Below, one piece after another: positions 8,497 through 16,797 of a stretch of DNA of 64,000 nucleotides. The notes under the pieces are model-generated. The model was not told the DNA's origin and did no database searches. It saw only the letters and a list, made by a program, of their open reading frames with translations. The translations under genes were made by a program, and so were the position numbers. This stretch comes from an uncultured Senegalimassilia sp. (GTDB taxonomy: Bacteria > Actinomycetota > Coriobacteriia > Coriobacteriales > Eggerthellaceae): NCBI RefSeq assembly GCF_902464545.1, contig NZ_CABQJR010000007.1, forward strand, positions 1-64,000, given 5' to 3'. Positions within the stretch are counted from its first letter, which is position 1. Each line of letters begins with the position of its first letter.

Positions 8497-10067
8497 TGAT
8501 GGAAAATGCCGCCGCGGCGAAGGCTTCGCCCTATGCTATCGAGCTCGATGGATGCACGTTTTGCTACAAAGGCGCATCCCGTCCATCGCTTCGTGACGTT
8601 TCGCTGAAGATCCCTCGCGGTCAATGCGTTGTTGTGACCGGGCAGTCAGGATGTGGCAAGACAACGCTTACGCGCCTCGTTAATGCGCTTATTCCTCTTA
8701 TGTACGAGGGGGACCTTCAAGGCGAGGTGCTTGTTGCGGGAAAACCCGTTTCCGCATGGACGATGGGCGAGCTTTCCGCGCATGTCGGGTCGGTGTTCCA
8801 GAACCCGCGTAGCCAGTTCGTCAATCTCGACGTGACCTCGGAAATCGCCTTCGGATGCGAGAACTTCGGAATCGATCGCGAGGAAATGGTCGAACGTGTG
8901 GCGCAGGCAGCGGCAACGCTCGGTGTCGAGGGCCTGCTCGGGCGCGGCACCGAGGCGCTTTCCGGCGGGCAGAAGCAGTCGGTTATCCTGGCATCGGCCT
9001 ATGCGGTGCATCCTGACATCTTCGTGCTTGATGAGCCGACCGCGTCGCTCGATGTGCACGCGATGCGGAATCTTGCGCGCACGGTTGCGCTTCTGAAGAG
9101 TCAGGGGAAGACCGTGCTTATCTCCGAGCATCGCCTGTGGTGGCTTGACGGCATCGCAGACCGCTATGTGGTTATAAGCGATGGTTCGGTTATAGGAGAC
9201 TGGGCGGCGGCAGAGTTCCTTGCTATGCCGTTTGAAACGAGAACAGATATGGGGCTGCGCGCCGCCTCTCTTGCTGAAATCGACTCCGTTGTGGCGGTGT
9301 CGCCCTTGGGCGACGCGGTCGCATCGAATGCCTCCAGATCACCTTCTTGCGGGAAACCCGTCGTACGTATGAGCGGCGTAGTTGCTGGCTACCGCGGTGC
9401 GTCTGCGGTCTTGAACGGTCTCGATTTCTGCCTCCTTCCAGGTAGCGTCGTCGGTATTGTGGGGCACAACGGGGCTGGGAAAACGACGTTTGCCCGGTGC
9501 ATGGCCGGCCTTCTCAAGGAAAAGGCGGGGGTGATCGAGGTCGACGACGTGCCGCTTCGCGCAAGGAAACGGGCGGGGCGCGTGTACCTGGTTATGCAAG
9601 AACCGGGATACCAGTTGTTCAGCAGCACCGTCGACGATGAGCTTGCAAGCGCGTGCTCTTCGGATGGCGCGGAAGACAGCCTAGGTAATAAGGACCGGAT
9701 TGCAGCAATAAAGGCTGCGCTTGCTCTCGAAGGTCTTGCCGACAGGCACCCGCTCTCCCTTTCAGGCGGGGAGCGCCAACGGCTTTCCATCGCTGCCGGC
9801 TTGCTTTCGAGTGCCCGCGCGATGATTCTCGACGAGCCTACGAGTGGCTTGGATTATCGCAACATGCGTCGAATAGATGCCCAGATCGCGCGCATGCGCG
9901 ATGCGGGAATCGCCGTCTGCGTCGTCTCGCACGACTATGAGTTCCTCTGCTCGGCATGCGATGAGATAGCCCTGGTCGAAGACGGGCGCATCGCCGAGCG
10001 CTTCCCCTTAAACAAGGCAACGCTTCCGAAGTTGAAGCTCAATTTCGGGTTTGCAGAAATACGGTAA
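8496..10067 (+). CDS. Fused double ATPase of ECF transporter (EcfA-EcfA)
   Basis: A 523-residue protein with two complete ABC ATPase domains in one chain. Domain 1 has Walker A GQSGCGKTT (about residue 50), signature LSGGQKQS and Walker B VLDEPTASLD. Domain 2 has Walker A GHNGAGKTT (about residue 323), signature LSGGERQR and Walker B ILDEPTSGLD. ECF transporters usually use two separate ATPases (EcfA1, EcfA2); here they are fused, a known variant. It powers import through EcfT and the S component encoded on either side. Confidence 0.88.
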   Translation: MMENAAAAKASPYAIELDGCTFCYKGASRPSLRDVSLKIPRGQCVVVTGQSGCGKTTLTRLVNALIPLMYEGDLQGEVLVAGKPVSAWTMGELSAHVGSVFQNPRSQFVNLDVTSEIAFGCENFGIDREEMVERVAQAAATLGVEGLLGRGTEALSGGQKQSVILASAYAVHPDIFVLDEPTASLDVHAMRNLARTVALLKSQGKTVLISEHRLWWLDGIADRYVVISDGSVIGDWAAAEFLAMPFETRTDMGLRAASLAEIDSVVAVSPLGDAVASNASRSPSCGKPVVRMSGVVAGYRGASAVLNGLDFCLLPGSVVGIVGHNGAGKTTFARCMAGLLKEKAGVIEVDDVPLRARKRAGRVYLVMQEPGYQLFSSTVDDELASACSSDGAEDSLGNKDRIAAIKAALALEGLADRHPLSLSGGERQRLSIAAGLLSSARAMILDEPTSGLDYRNMRRIDAQIARMRDAGIAVCVVSHDYEFLCSACDEIALVEDGRIAERFPLNKATLPKLKLNFGFAEIR

Positions 10068-10085
10068 CAAGAGAAAGGTTTCACA

Positions 10086-10709
10086 ATGACAAGCAAAGCA
10101 ACAATCGGTTCTGCCGCCAAGGAACGTAATGGCTTGAGCCCGAAAGACTTCGTCTTCATCGCCGTGTTCGGCATCCTTTTGTTCCTGGTGTTCATGGTGT
10201 TCTCGATTATCTTTAGCGCGAATGCCAACCTGTGCTGGTTTACTCACACGGTAGGCGCGTTGTTCGCCGGTACCGTGTTCATGTACCTGGCCTATCGCGT
10301 CCCGAAGCGTGGCGCGATCGCCATCATGGGCATCATCGTTGGTGCGGTCGGACTTCTGATGGGCATGTTCTGGAGCGGTCCTGTCGGCATTGTCGTGGGC
10401 GGTATTGTGGCAGACCTTATCGCAGGCGATCCGCAGAAGCGCACCAAGACCAAGCTTATCTGTGCCTTTGCCGCGTTCACGTTCTGCTTCTGGCTGGGGC
10501 AGATCTCTCTCATCCTTATGATGGGCGAGGCTTATGCCGAGATGTGCGTTCAAGCCGGCATGACCCTCGAGTACGGCCAAACGCTTGTTAACTCGATTCT
10601 AAGCCCAATGGGCGTCGTTACCGGCGCTGCCACCATCGCTGGCGGCCTCATCGGCGGCTTCATCGGTACCAAGGTGTTCTCGAAGCACTTTGCCAAGCTT
10701 GGCATGTAG
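10086..10709 (+). CDS. MptD-family ECF transporter S component
   Basis: A 207-residue, very hydrophobic protein with about five to six membrane segments, conserved glycines and basic ends. It resembles the MptD/Trep_Strep group of predicted ECF substrate-binding S components. The substrate of this group is not firmly established. Position supports the call: it sits 18 bp after the fused ATPase and 21 bp before two ABC half-transporters, with AGAAAGG ahead of the ATG. It is a dedicated S component, since T and A parts are in the same operon. Confidence 0.75.
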   Translation: MTSKATIGSAAKERNGLSPKDFVFIAVFGILLFLVFMVFSIIFSANANLCWFTHTVGALFAGTVFMYLAYRVPKRGAIAIMGIIVGAVGLLMGMFWSGPVGIVVGGIVADLIAGDPQKRTKTKLICAFAAFTFCFWLGQISLILMMGEAYAEMCVQAGMTLEYGQTLVNSILSPMGVVTGAATIAGGLIGGFIGTKVFSKHFAKLGM

Positions 10710-10730
10710 ATTAACGGCCGGGAGGTAAAT

Positions 10731-12605
10731 ATGGCAATGACCAGGGAAGACGGTACTCTAACGGCAGGAGTAGGAAAGGACGTGGGGAAAGAAGGTCCTG
10801 CCAAGAAGAAAAACGCGATTCTCGAGCTGTTGGGGTTTGCTGGCAAGCGGCGGGTCTTGGCGTATGTAGGATGCGGCCTTTCGGTGCTGAACGCCGTGCT
10901 CACCGTGATGCCGCTTGTTTGCGTATGGTTCGTGGTTCGCGACTTGGTTTCGGTGTACCCGAACTGGGCAGAAGCATCATCTGCCGCGATGTGGGCTGTG
11001 CTTGCTGTGGTTTTCGCCGTGTTGGGCATCATCGTGTATTTTGGCGCGCTCATGGCCTCGCATCTTGCGGCCTTCCGTATTGCGGCAAATATGCGCAAAG
11101 CGATGGTTCGCCACGTGGCGCGGATCCCGATCGGGTATTTCAGCGCGCACTCGTCAGGGGAGATGCGGCGCGTGATCGATGGGTGCGCGGGTCAGACTGA
11201 AGACCTCATCGCCCACAAGCTGCCCGATTTCGTTGGTTCTTTCGCCACCCCGGTGATCTTCTTCGTCGTGGCGTTCCTGTTCGACTGGAGGATGGGCCTT
11301 CTATGCCTTGTCCCCATCGCCGTTTCCTTTGCTGCGATGTGGTGGATGATGGGCCGCGAGGACGCGAAGGGCGGCCGCCATTTCATGGAGCTGTACCAGG
11401 CGGCTCTCATGCGCATGAGCGCTGCGGCAACCGAATACGTACGAGGCATACCCGTGGTAAAGGTATTCCAGCAGACGGTGCTTTCGTTCAGGGCGTTCCA
11501 CGAGGCGATCATCGGCTATCGCGACATGGCGACGAACTATACCGAGTATTGCCGACGACCCCAAGTCGTGCAGTTGGTTGCGATCAACTCGACTTTCGCG
11601 GTGCTCGTACCTGCGGGTATTGCGCTTGCAGCCGTCTCACCTGATTTCCCAGCGTTCCTGATTGACTTCCTGTTCTATGCGTTCTTCTCGGCGATGACGA
11701 CGACGATGATGTCGAAGGTCATGTATTCGTCGGAGGCCGTCATGATCGCCGAAGACGCGCTGCGGCGGATGAGCACGATCATGGAAGTCGCTCCCATCGA
11801 CGAGGTGGAGTCTGCCAAAGCTCTCCATCCGAAGGAGGCGAGCATCGAGCTTGCGGGCGTCAGCTTCTCGTATCCGGGGTCCAGGGAACCGGCGCTTTGC
11901 AACGTGTCGCTTTCCGTTCCCGCCGGGGCGACGGTGGCTCTTGTCGGGCCGTCGGGCGGAGGCAAGTCGACGCTCGCGTCGCTCGTCCCGCGCTTTTGGG
12001 ACGCAGATGAGGGTGTCGTTCTTGTGGGCGGGGCGGATGTGCGACGCATTCCTGCCGAGGAACTGATGGGTGCCGTTTCTTTCGTGTTCCAAGACGATCG
12101 ACTGTTCAAGCAAAGCTTGGCTGATAACGTGCGTGCGGGCCGCCCTGATGCGAGCGATGCCGAGGTGCTCGCGGCTCTTCATGCGGCCCAGTGCGATGAC
12201 ATCATTGCCAAATTCCCCGATGGCGCGAACACCGTAGTAGGAAAAGCTGGCGTGTATCTTTCCGGGGGAGAGCGTCAGCGTATCGCGCTTGCGCGTGCCA
12301 TATTGAAGGGAGCCCCAATTGTGGTTCTCGACGAGGCGACGGCGTTTGCCGACCCCGAAAATGAGGCACTGATCCAAGCTGCTCTTGCAACGCTTTGCGA
12401 AGACAAGACGGTGCTTATGATCGCACACCGTCTGTCAACCGTTGTGAATGCGGATCGCATCTTCGTCATCGACCGTGGTTCTGTCGCGGAACAGGGTACC
12501 CATGAAGAACTCGTCGCGCAAGGTGGACTGTATGCGCGCATGTGGCGAGACTACCGAACGAGCGCGACGTGGAGGATTGAAGGGGGTGACAGCCATGTGG
12601 CGTAG
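10731..12605 (+). CDS. ABC exporter-fold half-transporter 1 (fused permease-ATPase)
   Basis: A 624-residue type IV (exporter-fold) half-transporter. The membrane domain occupies about residues 30-330 with six segments, and the ATPase domain follows. ATPase motifs: Walker A GPSGGGKST (about residue 405), signature LSGGERQRIALARA, Walker B VVLDEATAFAD and switch His in IAHRLSTV. The next gene encodes the partner half, overlapping by 11 bp. Such pairs next to AraC regulators also occur as siderophore importers with exporter fold (YbtPQ, IrtAB), so direction of transport is open. GGGAGG precedes the ATG. Confidence 0.88.
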   Translation: MAMTREDGTLTAGVGKDVGKEGPAKKKNAILELLGFAGKRRVLAYVGCGLSVLNAVLTVMPLVCVWFVVRDLVSVYPNWAEASSAAMWAVLAVVFAVLGIIVYFGALMASHLAAFRIAANMRKAMVRHVARIPIGYFSAHSSGEMRRVIDGCAGQTEDLIAHKLPDFVGSFATPVIFFVVAFLFDWRMGLLCLVPIAVSFAAMWWMMGREDAKGGRHFMELYQAALMRMSAAATEYVRGIPVVKVFQQTVLSFRAFHEAIIGYRDMATNYTEYCRRPQVVQLVAINSTFAVLVPAGIALAAVSPDFPAFLIDFLFYAFFSAMTTTMMSKVMYSSEAVMIAEDALRRMSTIMEVAPIDEVESAKALHPKEASIELAGVSFSYPGSREPALCNVSLSVPAGATVALVGPSGGGKSTLASLVPRFWDADEGVVLVGGADVRRIPAEELMGAVSFVFQDDRLFKQSLADNVRAGRPDASDAEVLAALHAAQCDDIIAKFPDGANTVVGKAGVYLSGGERQRIALARAILKGAPIVVLDEATAFADPENEALIQAALATLCEDKTVLMIAHRLSTVVNADRIFVIDRGSVAEQGTHEELVAQGGLYARMWRDYRTSATWRIEGGDSHVA

Positions 12606-14340
12606 GATTCAAGATGCTTTTGCCTTGACCGATCAAGGCATGAAGGATTTTATGCGCGGTGCTGGGTTCTGTGCGTTGGCGAACCTGATGCTGATGCTGC
12701 CCATCGTGGTGCTGTACTTCGTCGCAAGCGATTTCATAAGGTACTTGGACAACCCTTCAGTTGGCCTGCCAGGCATGGCGCTCTACGCAGCGGGCATTGT
12801 GGCGGCACTTGTTGTGATGTTCGTCACGCAGATGTGGGAATATCGCGCGACGTACACGGTGGTCTACCAAGAAAGCGCCCGCAAGCGTATCGCCATAGCG
12901 GAGCGTTTGCGCCTGCTTCCGCTCTCGTTTTTCGGAAGGCGCGATTTGTCCGATTTGACGAGCGTTATCATGAAGGACTGCTCCGATCAGGAGCGCCTGT
13001 TCTCGCACACTATGCCGCAGATTTTCGGCATGGGCGCTTCGACGCTGGTATTCGCCGCTATGATGTTCGCGTTCGACTGGAGGTTGGCGGCATCTGCCCT
13101 CTGGCCCATTCCCGTGGCGCTCGCGGCGTTGCTTCTGACTGCGCGCATCCAGAAGTCGCATACCGCGAAGAAGAATGCGGCGTCCCTTTCGTTTGCCGAT
13201 GGTCTGCAGGAATACCTTGAATGCCATCGTGAGATACGCTCTCTCAACAAGGTGGGCGCATTTCAGGATGAGCTTGATTGCCGCATCGATCGTTTCGAGA
13301 GAGAGAAGATCGATGCCGAGCTGGCTATGGGTGTGGCGGTATGCTCTGCCCAAGGCTTTCTGCGTCTGGGAATCGCATCCGTCATCGTGGTGGGGACGAT
13401 GCTGCTCGTGACGGGACAAGTCGACTTTCTCGTGTTCTTTGTATACCTGTTGGCGGTGACGAGGGTATACGATCCCATCAACGTTGTTTTGCAGGCTGTA
13501 GCCGAGCTGATGGACATGAGTTTAAGTCTGGAGCGCATGCGCGCCATCGAGAACGAGCCGGTCCAGACGGGCAGCACCTCGTTCGAGCCTCAGGGCTATG
13601 ACGTGGTCTTCGAAGACGTGGGCTTCGCATACGCCGACGGCGAGGACGTCTTGAGCAGCGTATCGTTCAAGGCGCGGGAAGGGCAGGTGACAGCGCTTGT
13701 GGGCGCGTCCGGTTCGGGCAAGAGCACGGCTGTCAAGCTCGCTTCGCGTTTTTGGGACGTAAGCTCTGGCGCGATCTTTGTGGGCGGCGTTGACGTCTCT
13801 ACTGTCGATCCGGAAACGCTGCTTTCTGCATTCTCCGAGGTGTTCCAGGACGTGGTGCTCTTTGACGACACCGTGCGTGAGAACATTCGCCTCGGGAAGA
13901 AGGATGCTACGAACGAGGAGGTTCTCGCTGCGGCGAGGGCGGCGCGCTGCGACGAGTTCGTGGAGCGTTTGCCCAACGGCTACGACACGACGATCGGGGA
14001 AAACGGCAGCAGGCTTTCCGGTGGTGAACGCCAGCGCATCTCGATTGCGCGCGCCCTGCTGAAAGACGCTCCGATCGTGCTGCTCGATGAAGCAACGGCC
14101 TCACTTGACGTGGAAAACGAGACATACGTGCAAGCTGCTCTTTCTGAACTGCTTCAAGGCAAGACGGTCCTCGTTATCGCACATCGCATGCGTACGGTTG
14201 ACAATGCCGACAAAATTGTGGTGCTCGAAGGCGGTTGCGTGGTGGAGCAGGGAAGCCCGGCAGAGCTGCGTGAGAAGCCCGATGGTAGATACCGCCGCAT
14301 GTTGGAGTTGCAGCGCGAAAGCGAGGCGTGGGTGCTCTAA
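12595..14340 (+). CDS. ABC exporter-fold half-transporter 2 (fused permease-ATPase)
   Basis: A 581-residue partner of the preceding half-transporter. It has six membrane segments, then an ATPase with Walker A GASGSGKST (about residue 371), signature LSGGERQRISIARA, Walker B VLLDEATASLD and switch His in IAHRMRTV. The start at 12595 lies inside the end of the previous gene (11-bp overlap) behind GAAGGGGGTGA, the usual sign of coupled translation and heterodimer assembly. A longer frame starting at 12448 exists but lies entirely within the upstream gene. Confidence 0.88.
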   Translation: MWRRIQDAFALTDQGMKDFMRGAGFCALANLMLMLPIVVLYFVASDFIRYLDNPSVGLPGMALYAAGIVAALVVMFVTQMWEYRATYTVVYQESARKRIAIAERLRLLPLSFFGRRDLSDLTSVIMKDCSDQERLFSHTMPQIFGMGASTLVFAAMMFAFDWRLAASALWPIPVALAALLLTARIQKSHTAKKNAASLSFADGLQEYLECHREIRSLNKVGAFQDELDCRIDRFEREKIDAELAMGVAVCSAQGFLRLGIASVIVVGTMLLVTGQVDFLVFFVYLLAVTRVYDPINVVLQAVAELMDMSLSLERMRAIENEPVQTGSTSFEPQGYDVVFEDVGFAYADGEDVLSSVSFKAREGQVTALVGASGSGKSTAVKLASRFWDVSSGAIFVGGVDVSTVDPETLLSAFSEVFQDVVLFDDTVRENIRLGKKDATNEEVLAAARAARCDEFVERLPNGYDTTIGENGSRLSGGERQRISIARALLKDAPIVLLDEATASLDVENETYVQAALSELLQGKTVLVIAHRMRTVDNADKIVVLEGGCVVEQGSPAELREKPDGRYRRMLELQRESEAWVL

Positions 14341-14350
14341 CGCAAAGGCG

Positions 14351-14396
14351 ATGCCAGGCGGGGCAGACGAGTGTGTGCCGAAGCTCCGCCTGGCAT
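14351..14396 (+). terminator. Hairpin after the ECF/ABC operon
   Basis: ATGCCAGGCGG (14351-14361) is exactly repeated in inverse at 14386-14396, starting 10 bases after the last stop codon. There is no clear T-run. It probably ends or stabilises the operon mRNA. Confidence 0.5.
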
Positions 14397-14474
14397 ATCT
14401 GCGAACCAGTGGCACGGAGGAACCTTTGATAGCGATATGTTTTGCCTCTTGAAACCACGAGAGCCGACCGTACG

Positions 14475-14580
14475 TGAACTGCGCCCCAAAACTTGGACGG
14501 CCTAAATAAGAACTACGCAGCAAGGGACTGATTCCGGAACTCCTCCGGGGTCAGTCCCTTGCGGCGTTGTTCTGCGCGAT
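14475..14580 (-). pseudogene. IS3-family transposase remnant with one terminal repeat
   Basis: On the minus strand about 22 codons, ending at a TAG at 14513-14515, translate to HRAEQRRKGLTPEEFRNQ followed by SLAA and stop. This is the typical C-terminus of an IS3-family (IS150-like) transposase. Just beyond it, 14475-14499 begins TGAACTGCGCCCCAAAACTT, the expected terminal inverted repeat of such elements. I see no left end or upstream transposase body before 14779, so only the right tip of the element remains. The rest of 14341-14778 holds no other gene I can support. Confidence 0.7.
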
Positions 14581-14778
14581 GCTGTCAGGTTGCCCGTTTC
14601 TGCGAGGTTTGCCCCTGTGCCCGATCAGGCTTTGATCTGCGTTTTGCGGCAGCAGACGGGCGCGTTTGGGCGTAGGTGAGCCGAATGTGCGACGCATGGC
14701 GCATGGTGCCTGGTCGTGGCGTTTGCGAGGGGCTTGCACGCCGGGTTTGTGCCGGCGGTTTCCCGCGTGTGCGCGGGC

Positions 14779-15435
14779 TCAGTGGGCGCCCCCGGCGGCT
14801 CTCGCCGTTTCGAGCACGAGGTTGCGGGCGGCGTCGTCGGGGCCGATGACGGTTACCTTGCCCCAGTGCGGCTCGAAGCGTTTGCGCGCCTCGTCGAGCA
14901 GCGTCTCACGCACCACGGCTATGGCATGGGGAAACTGCGGCGTGGGGCCGGCATCGAGGATGGCCAGCGCGTTGGTCAGGCCGCATCCGCGCAGAAGCTC
15001 GAGGCGGCCCAGCTCGTCCACCACGAGCATCGCATGCGGGGCGAGTTTGGTTTCGTTGGCGGCCTGTTTCGCCAGCATGGCAAAATGGGCGTTGACCTGC
15101 GCTATTGCGGTGTCGGAGATGGCCCAGCCCAGCTTCGCCGCCTTCGCTTGCGTCCCTTCCGCGAATGCCTTGCCCCCGGCCGCAAGGTCGCGGCGGCGGG
15201 CGAACTCGATGCGTTCGCCCTGCGGCAGCAGCACGTTGTCAATGCCCAGCTTCTCGAAGCGCCCGGCCCCGTCGAAGCCGTGCTTGCCGCCGGGCTGGCC
15301 TTCGGGCCGCGGCACCCATTGCCCGGGTGCCACCACGCCTGCCACGCACGTGCCTGCTGCTTGCAGGCTGGCGCACAGGTCCTCCAGCCATCTGGTTTTC
15401 CCGATCTGCACGTCGCCGGTGAGTAGAAACAGCAC
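14779..15435 (-). CDS. THEP1-like nucleoside-triphosphatase
   Basis: A 218-residue P-loop NTPase. The N-terminus begins MLFLLTGDVQIGKTRW with Walker A GDVQIGKT, and a Walker B-type LLVVDELGRLELL lies near residue 138. This matches the NTPase_1 (THEP1) family of nucleoside triphosphatases and related DUF2478 proteins; the physiological substrate is unknown. It starts with GTG, supported by AAGGGG upstream. It is divergent from a DUF4213 fragment, and in some genomes such NTPases accompany metal- or molybdenum-related genes. Confidence 0.7.
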   Translation of the reverse strand: MLFLLTGDVQIGKTRWLEDLCASLQAAGTCVAGVVAPGQWVPRPEGQPGGKHGFDGAGRFEKLGIDNVLLPQGERIEFARRRDLAAGGKAFAEGTQAKAAKLGWAISDTAIAQVNAHFAMLAKQAANETKLAPHAMLVVDELGRLELLRGCGLTNALAILDAGPTPQFPHAIAVVRETLLDEARKRFEPHWGKVTVIGPDDAARNLVLETARAAGGAH

Positions 15436-15458
15436 GCTGACCCCTTCTTTCGTTCTTG

Positions 15459-15473
15459 TGATGCGTTACATCA
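15459..15473. promoter_or_regulatory. Small palindrome between NTPase and DUF4213 genes
   Basis: TGATGCGTTACATCA is a 5-5-5 dyad in the divergent intergenic region. It is a candidate operator, with position as the only support. Confidence 0.3.
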
Positions 15474-15547
15474 TAGGCAAGCGGCAATAATACTGATAAA
15501 AGAATAGCCGTAAACTGGCATTTCGATGTCATTAAGGAAGGGGTGTT

Positions 15548-15880
15548 ATGACGGAGCGGCAGGAACAGGTGGGTTTGCGGGAGTCGGCGACGATCGCGTT
15601 TCCGGGCACGGAAGTGCCGGGGACCGCGTGGGATTTGTACAACCAAATGATCGCGGGTATTCCCGAGGGCGTGCCGGTGCGCGATTACTGCTTAGGGCTG
15701 AACTGGTCCTATGTCGATGCGGATTGCGGCATGGGCGTGGCGTTCACCGTGCGCGGAGGCGGGAAGCGCACGTATAAGATGGATTTGCGCGGCATGGAGC
15801 TGCGTCAGGTGGCCGAGCTTTCGAAGTCCTGGTGCTTCCAGGAGGCCACGCTGGGCATCGTGAGCCTGAAGGCGGAATAG
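15548..15880 (+). CDS. Solitary DUF4213-like domain protein
   Basis: A 110-residue protein resembling the N-terminal DUF4213 domain of the DUF4213/DUF364 putative heavy-metal chelation family: YNQMIAGIPEGVPVRDY, then LNWSYVDAD, a G-rich strand, and the closing SWCFQEATLGIVSLKAE. In that family a DUF364 domain normally follows. Here a stop codon falls right at the domain boundary and the downstream DNA shows no DUF364. It is either a genuine single-domain protein or a 3'-truncated remnant. AAGGAAGGGG precedes the ATG, so it is probably translated. Confidence 0.55.
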   Translation: MTERQEQVGLRESATIAFPGTEVPGTAWDLYNQMIAGIPEGVPVRDYCLGLNWSYVDADCGMGVAFTVRGGGKRTYKMDLRGMELRQVAELSKSWCFQEATLGIVSLKAE

Positions 15881-15924
15881 CGGGTCGGCGTTACCCCTGA
15901 TAAACGTTGTGAAATTCGAAAAAA

Positions 15925-15965
15925 CGAACGCTTGTATTGACAGTACAGGCGTTCGCTTTTATACT
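15925..15965 (+). promoter_or_regulatory. Near-consensus promoter with overlapping dyad (RNA copy 1)
   Basis: TTGACA (15937-15942), a 17-base spacer and TATACT (15960-15965) form a near-consensus sigma-70-type promoter. The -35 is embedded in an inverted repeat, CGAACGCTTGTA (15925-15936) with TACAGGCGTTCG (15944-15955), a plausible operator. The predicted RNA start is near 15972. Confidence 0.75.
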
Positions 15966-15971
15966 GGTTGC

Positions 15972-16089
15972 AATGAGCCAGTGCGAATGCTCGGCGGTCT
16001 GCCGTGCCCAAGCTGGCGAAGGGTCCCGCCTTCGCCCATACCACGTTCGCAAGATCCTCTTCATCACGGGAAGGCGGCGTGCGCCGCCT
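15972..16089 (+). ncRNA. Conserved structured RNA/leader, copy 1 (upstream of DUF4160/DUF2442)
   Basis: The RNA begins ATGAGCCAGT (15973-15982). A helix P1 follows: GCGAA (15983-15987) with TTCGC (16046-16050). Inside are P2 (CGGC 15992-15995 with GCCG 16001-16004) and P3 (GGCGAAGG 16015-16022 with CCTTCGCC 16029-16036). AAGATCCTC (16051-16059) directly follows P1. A final hairpin, AGGCGGC (16072-16078) with GCCGCCT (16083-16089), sits just before the ribosome site of the DUF4160 gene. The same flanks and layout with different helix bases occur at 29902-30020. The DNA is also open in frame with DUF4160 from 15973, but a leaderless peptide explains the helices poorly. Confidence 0.65.
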
Positions 16090-16104
16090 GGGAAGGGGAC
16101 GGGT

Positions 16105-16371
16105 ATGCCCGAGCTCAGCAGGTTTTACGGGATCGTCGTGAGAATGTATTTCGACGACGATCAGCAACACTCATTGCCTCATATCCATGTGTACTACGGT
16201 AGTATGGACGCATCGTATTCGTTGCAGGGAAAGCTGCTTGGCGGTAAGATTCCGCCAAAGCAAGAGAAACTGCTTCTGGCCTGGATAGCCCTTCACGAAC
16301 AAGAATTGCAAGAGAACTGGTATCTGGCCAATAGCACCGGCGAATGCTATCGCATTCCGCCTTTGAGATAG
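16105..16371 (+). CDS. DUF4160 domain protein
   Basis: An 88-residue protein with the DUF4160 pattern: MPELSRFYGIVVRMYFDDD, then LPHIHVYYG (PHIHV is the family hallmark), and LLAWIALHEQELQENW. Such proteins are small, of unknown biochemistry, and usually paired with DUF2442 proteins in a toxin/antitoxin-like arrangement, as here. The start at 16105 has GGAAGGGG upstream. A longer in-frame start at 15937 would run through the promoter -35 and is rejected. Its transcript would carry the structured RNA as leader. Confidence 0.75.
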   Translation: MPELSRFYGIVVRMYFDDDQQHSLPHIHVYYGSMDASYSLQGKLLGGKIPPKQEKLLLAWIALHEQELQENWYLANSTGECYRIPPLR

Positions 16372-16381
16372 GGGATTCGCC

Positions 16382-16648
16382 ATGAAATGGGTTTGCGGTT
16401 TAAAGATTCTGTCTGTCGAACCTACCGAAAAGGGCACCCTTGTCATGAAGTGGTCCGATGGCACGACACGCGTATTCGATCCTATGCCGCGATTGCAGGG
16501 CGAGTTCATGGGAAGGTTGAGGGACTTCGGGTATTTCAAGAAAGTTCGCATCACAGAATTCGGCGATGCGGTCGAATGGCCTGCTGGCCAGGATTTCGCG
16601 CCTGAGTCGCTTTATGAGAACTCGGCGTTGTTGAGCGCCGGCGAGTAG
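16382..16648 (+). CDS. DUF2442 domain protein, partner of DUF4160
   Basis: An 88-residue protein starting 10 bp after the DUF4160 stop. It has the DUF2442 layout: a beta-rich LKILSVEPTEKGTLVMKWSDGTTRVFD, then a helix-turn stretch LRDFGYFKKVRI and the near-terminal VEWPAGQDFAPESLYE, which matches the family hallmark of an acidic-W-P ending. DUF2442/DUF4160 pairs behave in genomes like small addiction or regulatory modules, but a biochemical role is not established. The 16649-16797 gap contains no gene I can see. Confidence 0.75.
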   Translation: MKWVCGLKILSVEPTEKGTLVMKWSDGTTRVFDPMPRLQGEFMGRLRDFGYFKKVRITEFGDAVEWPAGQDFAPESLYENSALLSAGE

Positions 16649-16797
16649 AGGGCCTCCTTCGGAGAGCGGTTCTTCTTCGCAGGGGCGTTTGCTTGTGCAA
16701 TCGCGATACGATTTGCATTGGACACACGAGCGTTCGATTTGCTGCTGCAGCAAGTCAAATGCATTAGATTCTGCATGCTTTGTAAAGGAACTGCCCT

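Noticed and set aside
15973..16104. N-terminal extension of DUF4160 or a leaderless peptide starting at the conserved ATGAGCCAG
   Set aside because: The frame is open, and copy 2 can also be read as a short peptide, but the paired, compensating helices and the good ribosome site at 16105 fit an RNA leader better. Kept as an alternative only.
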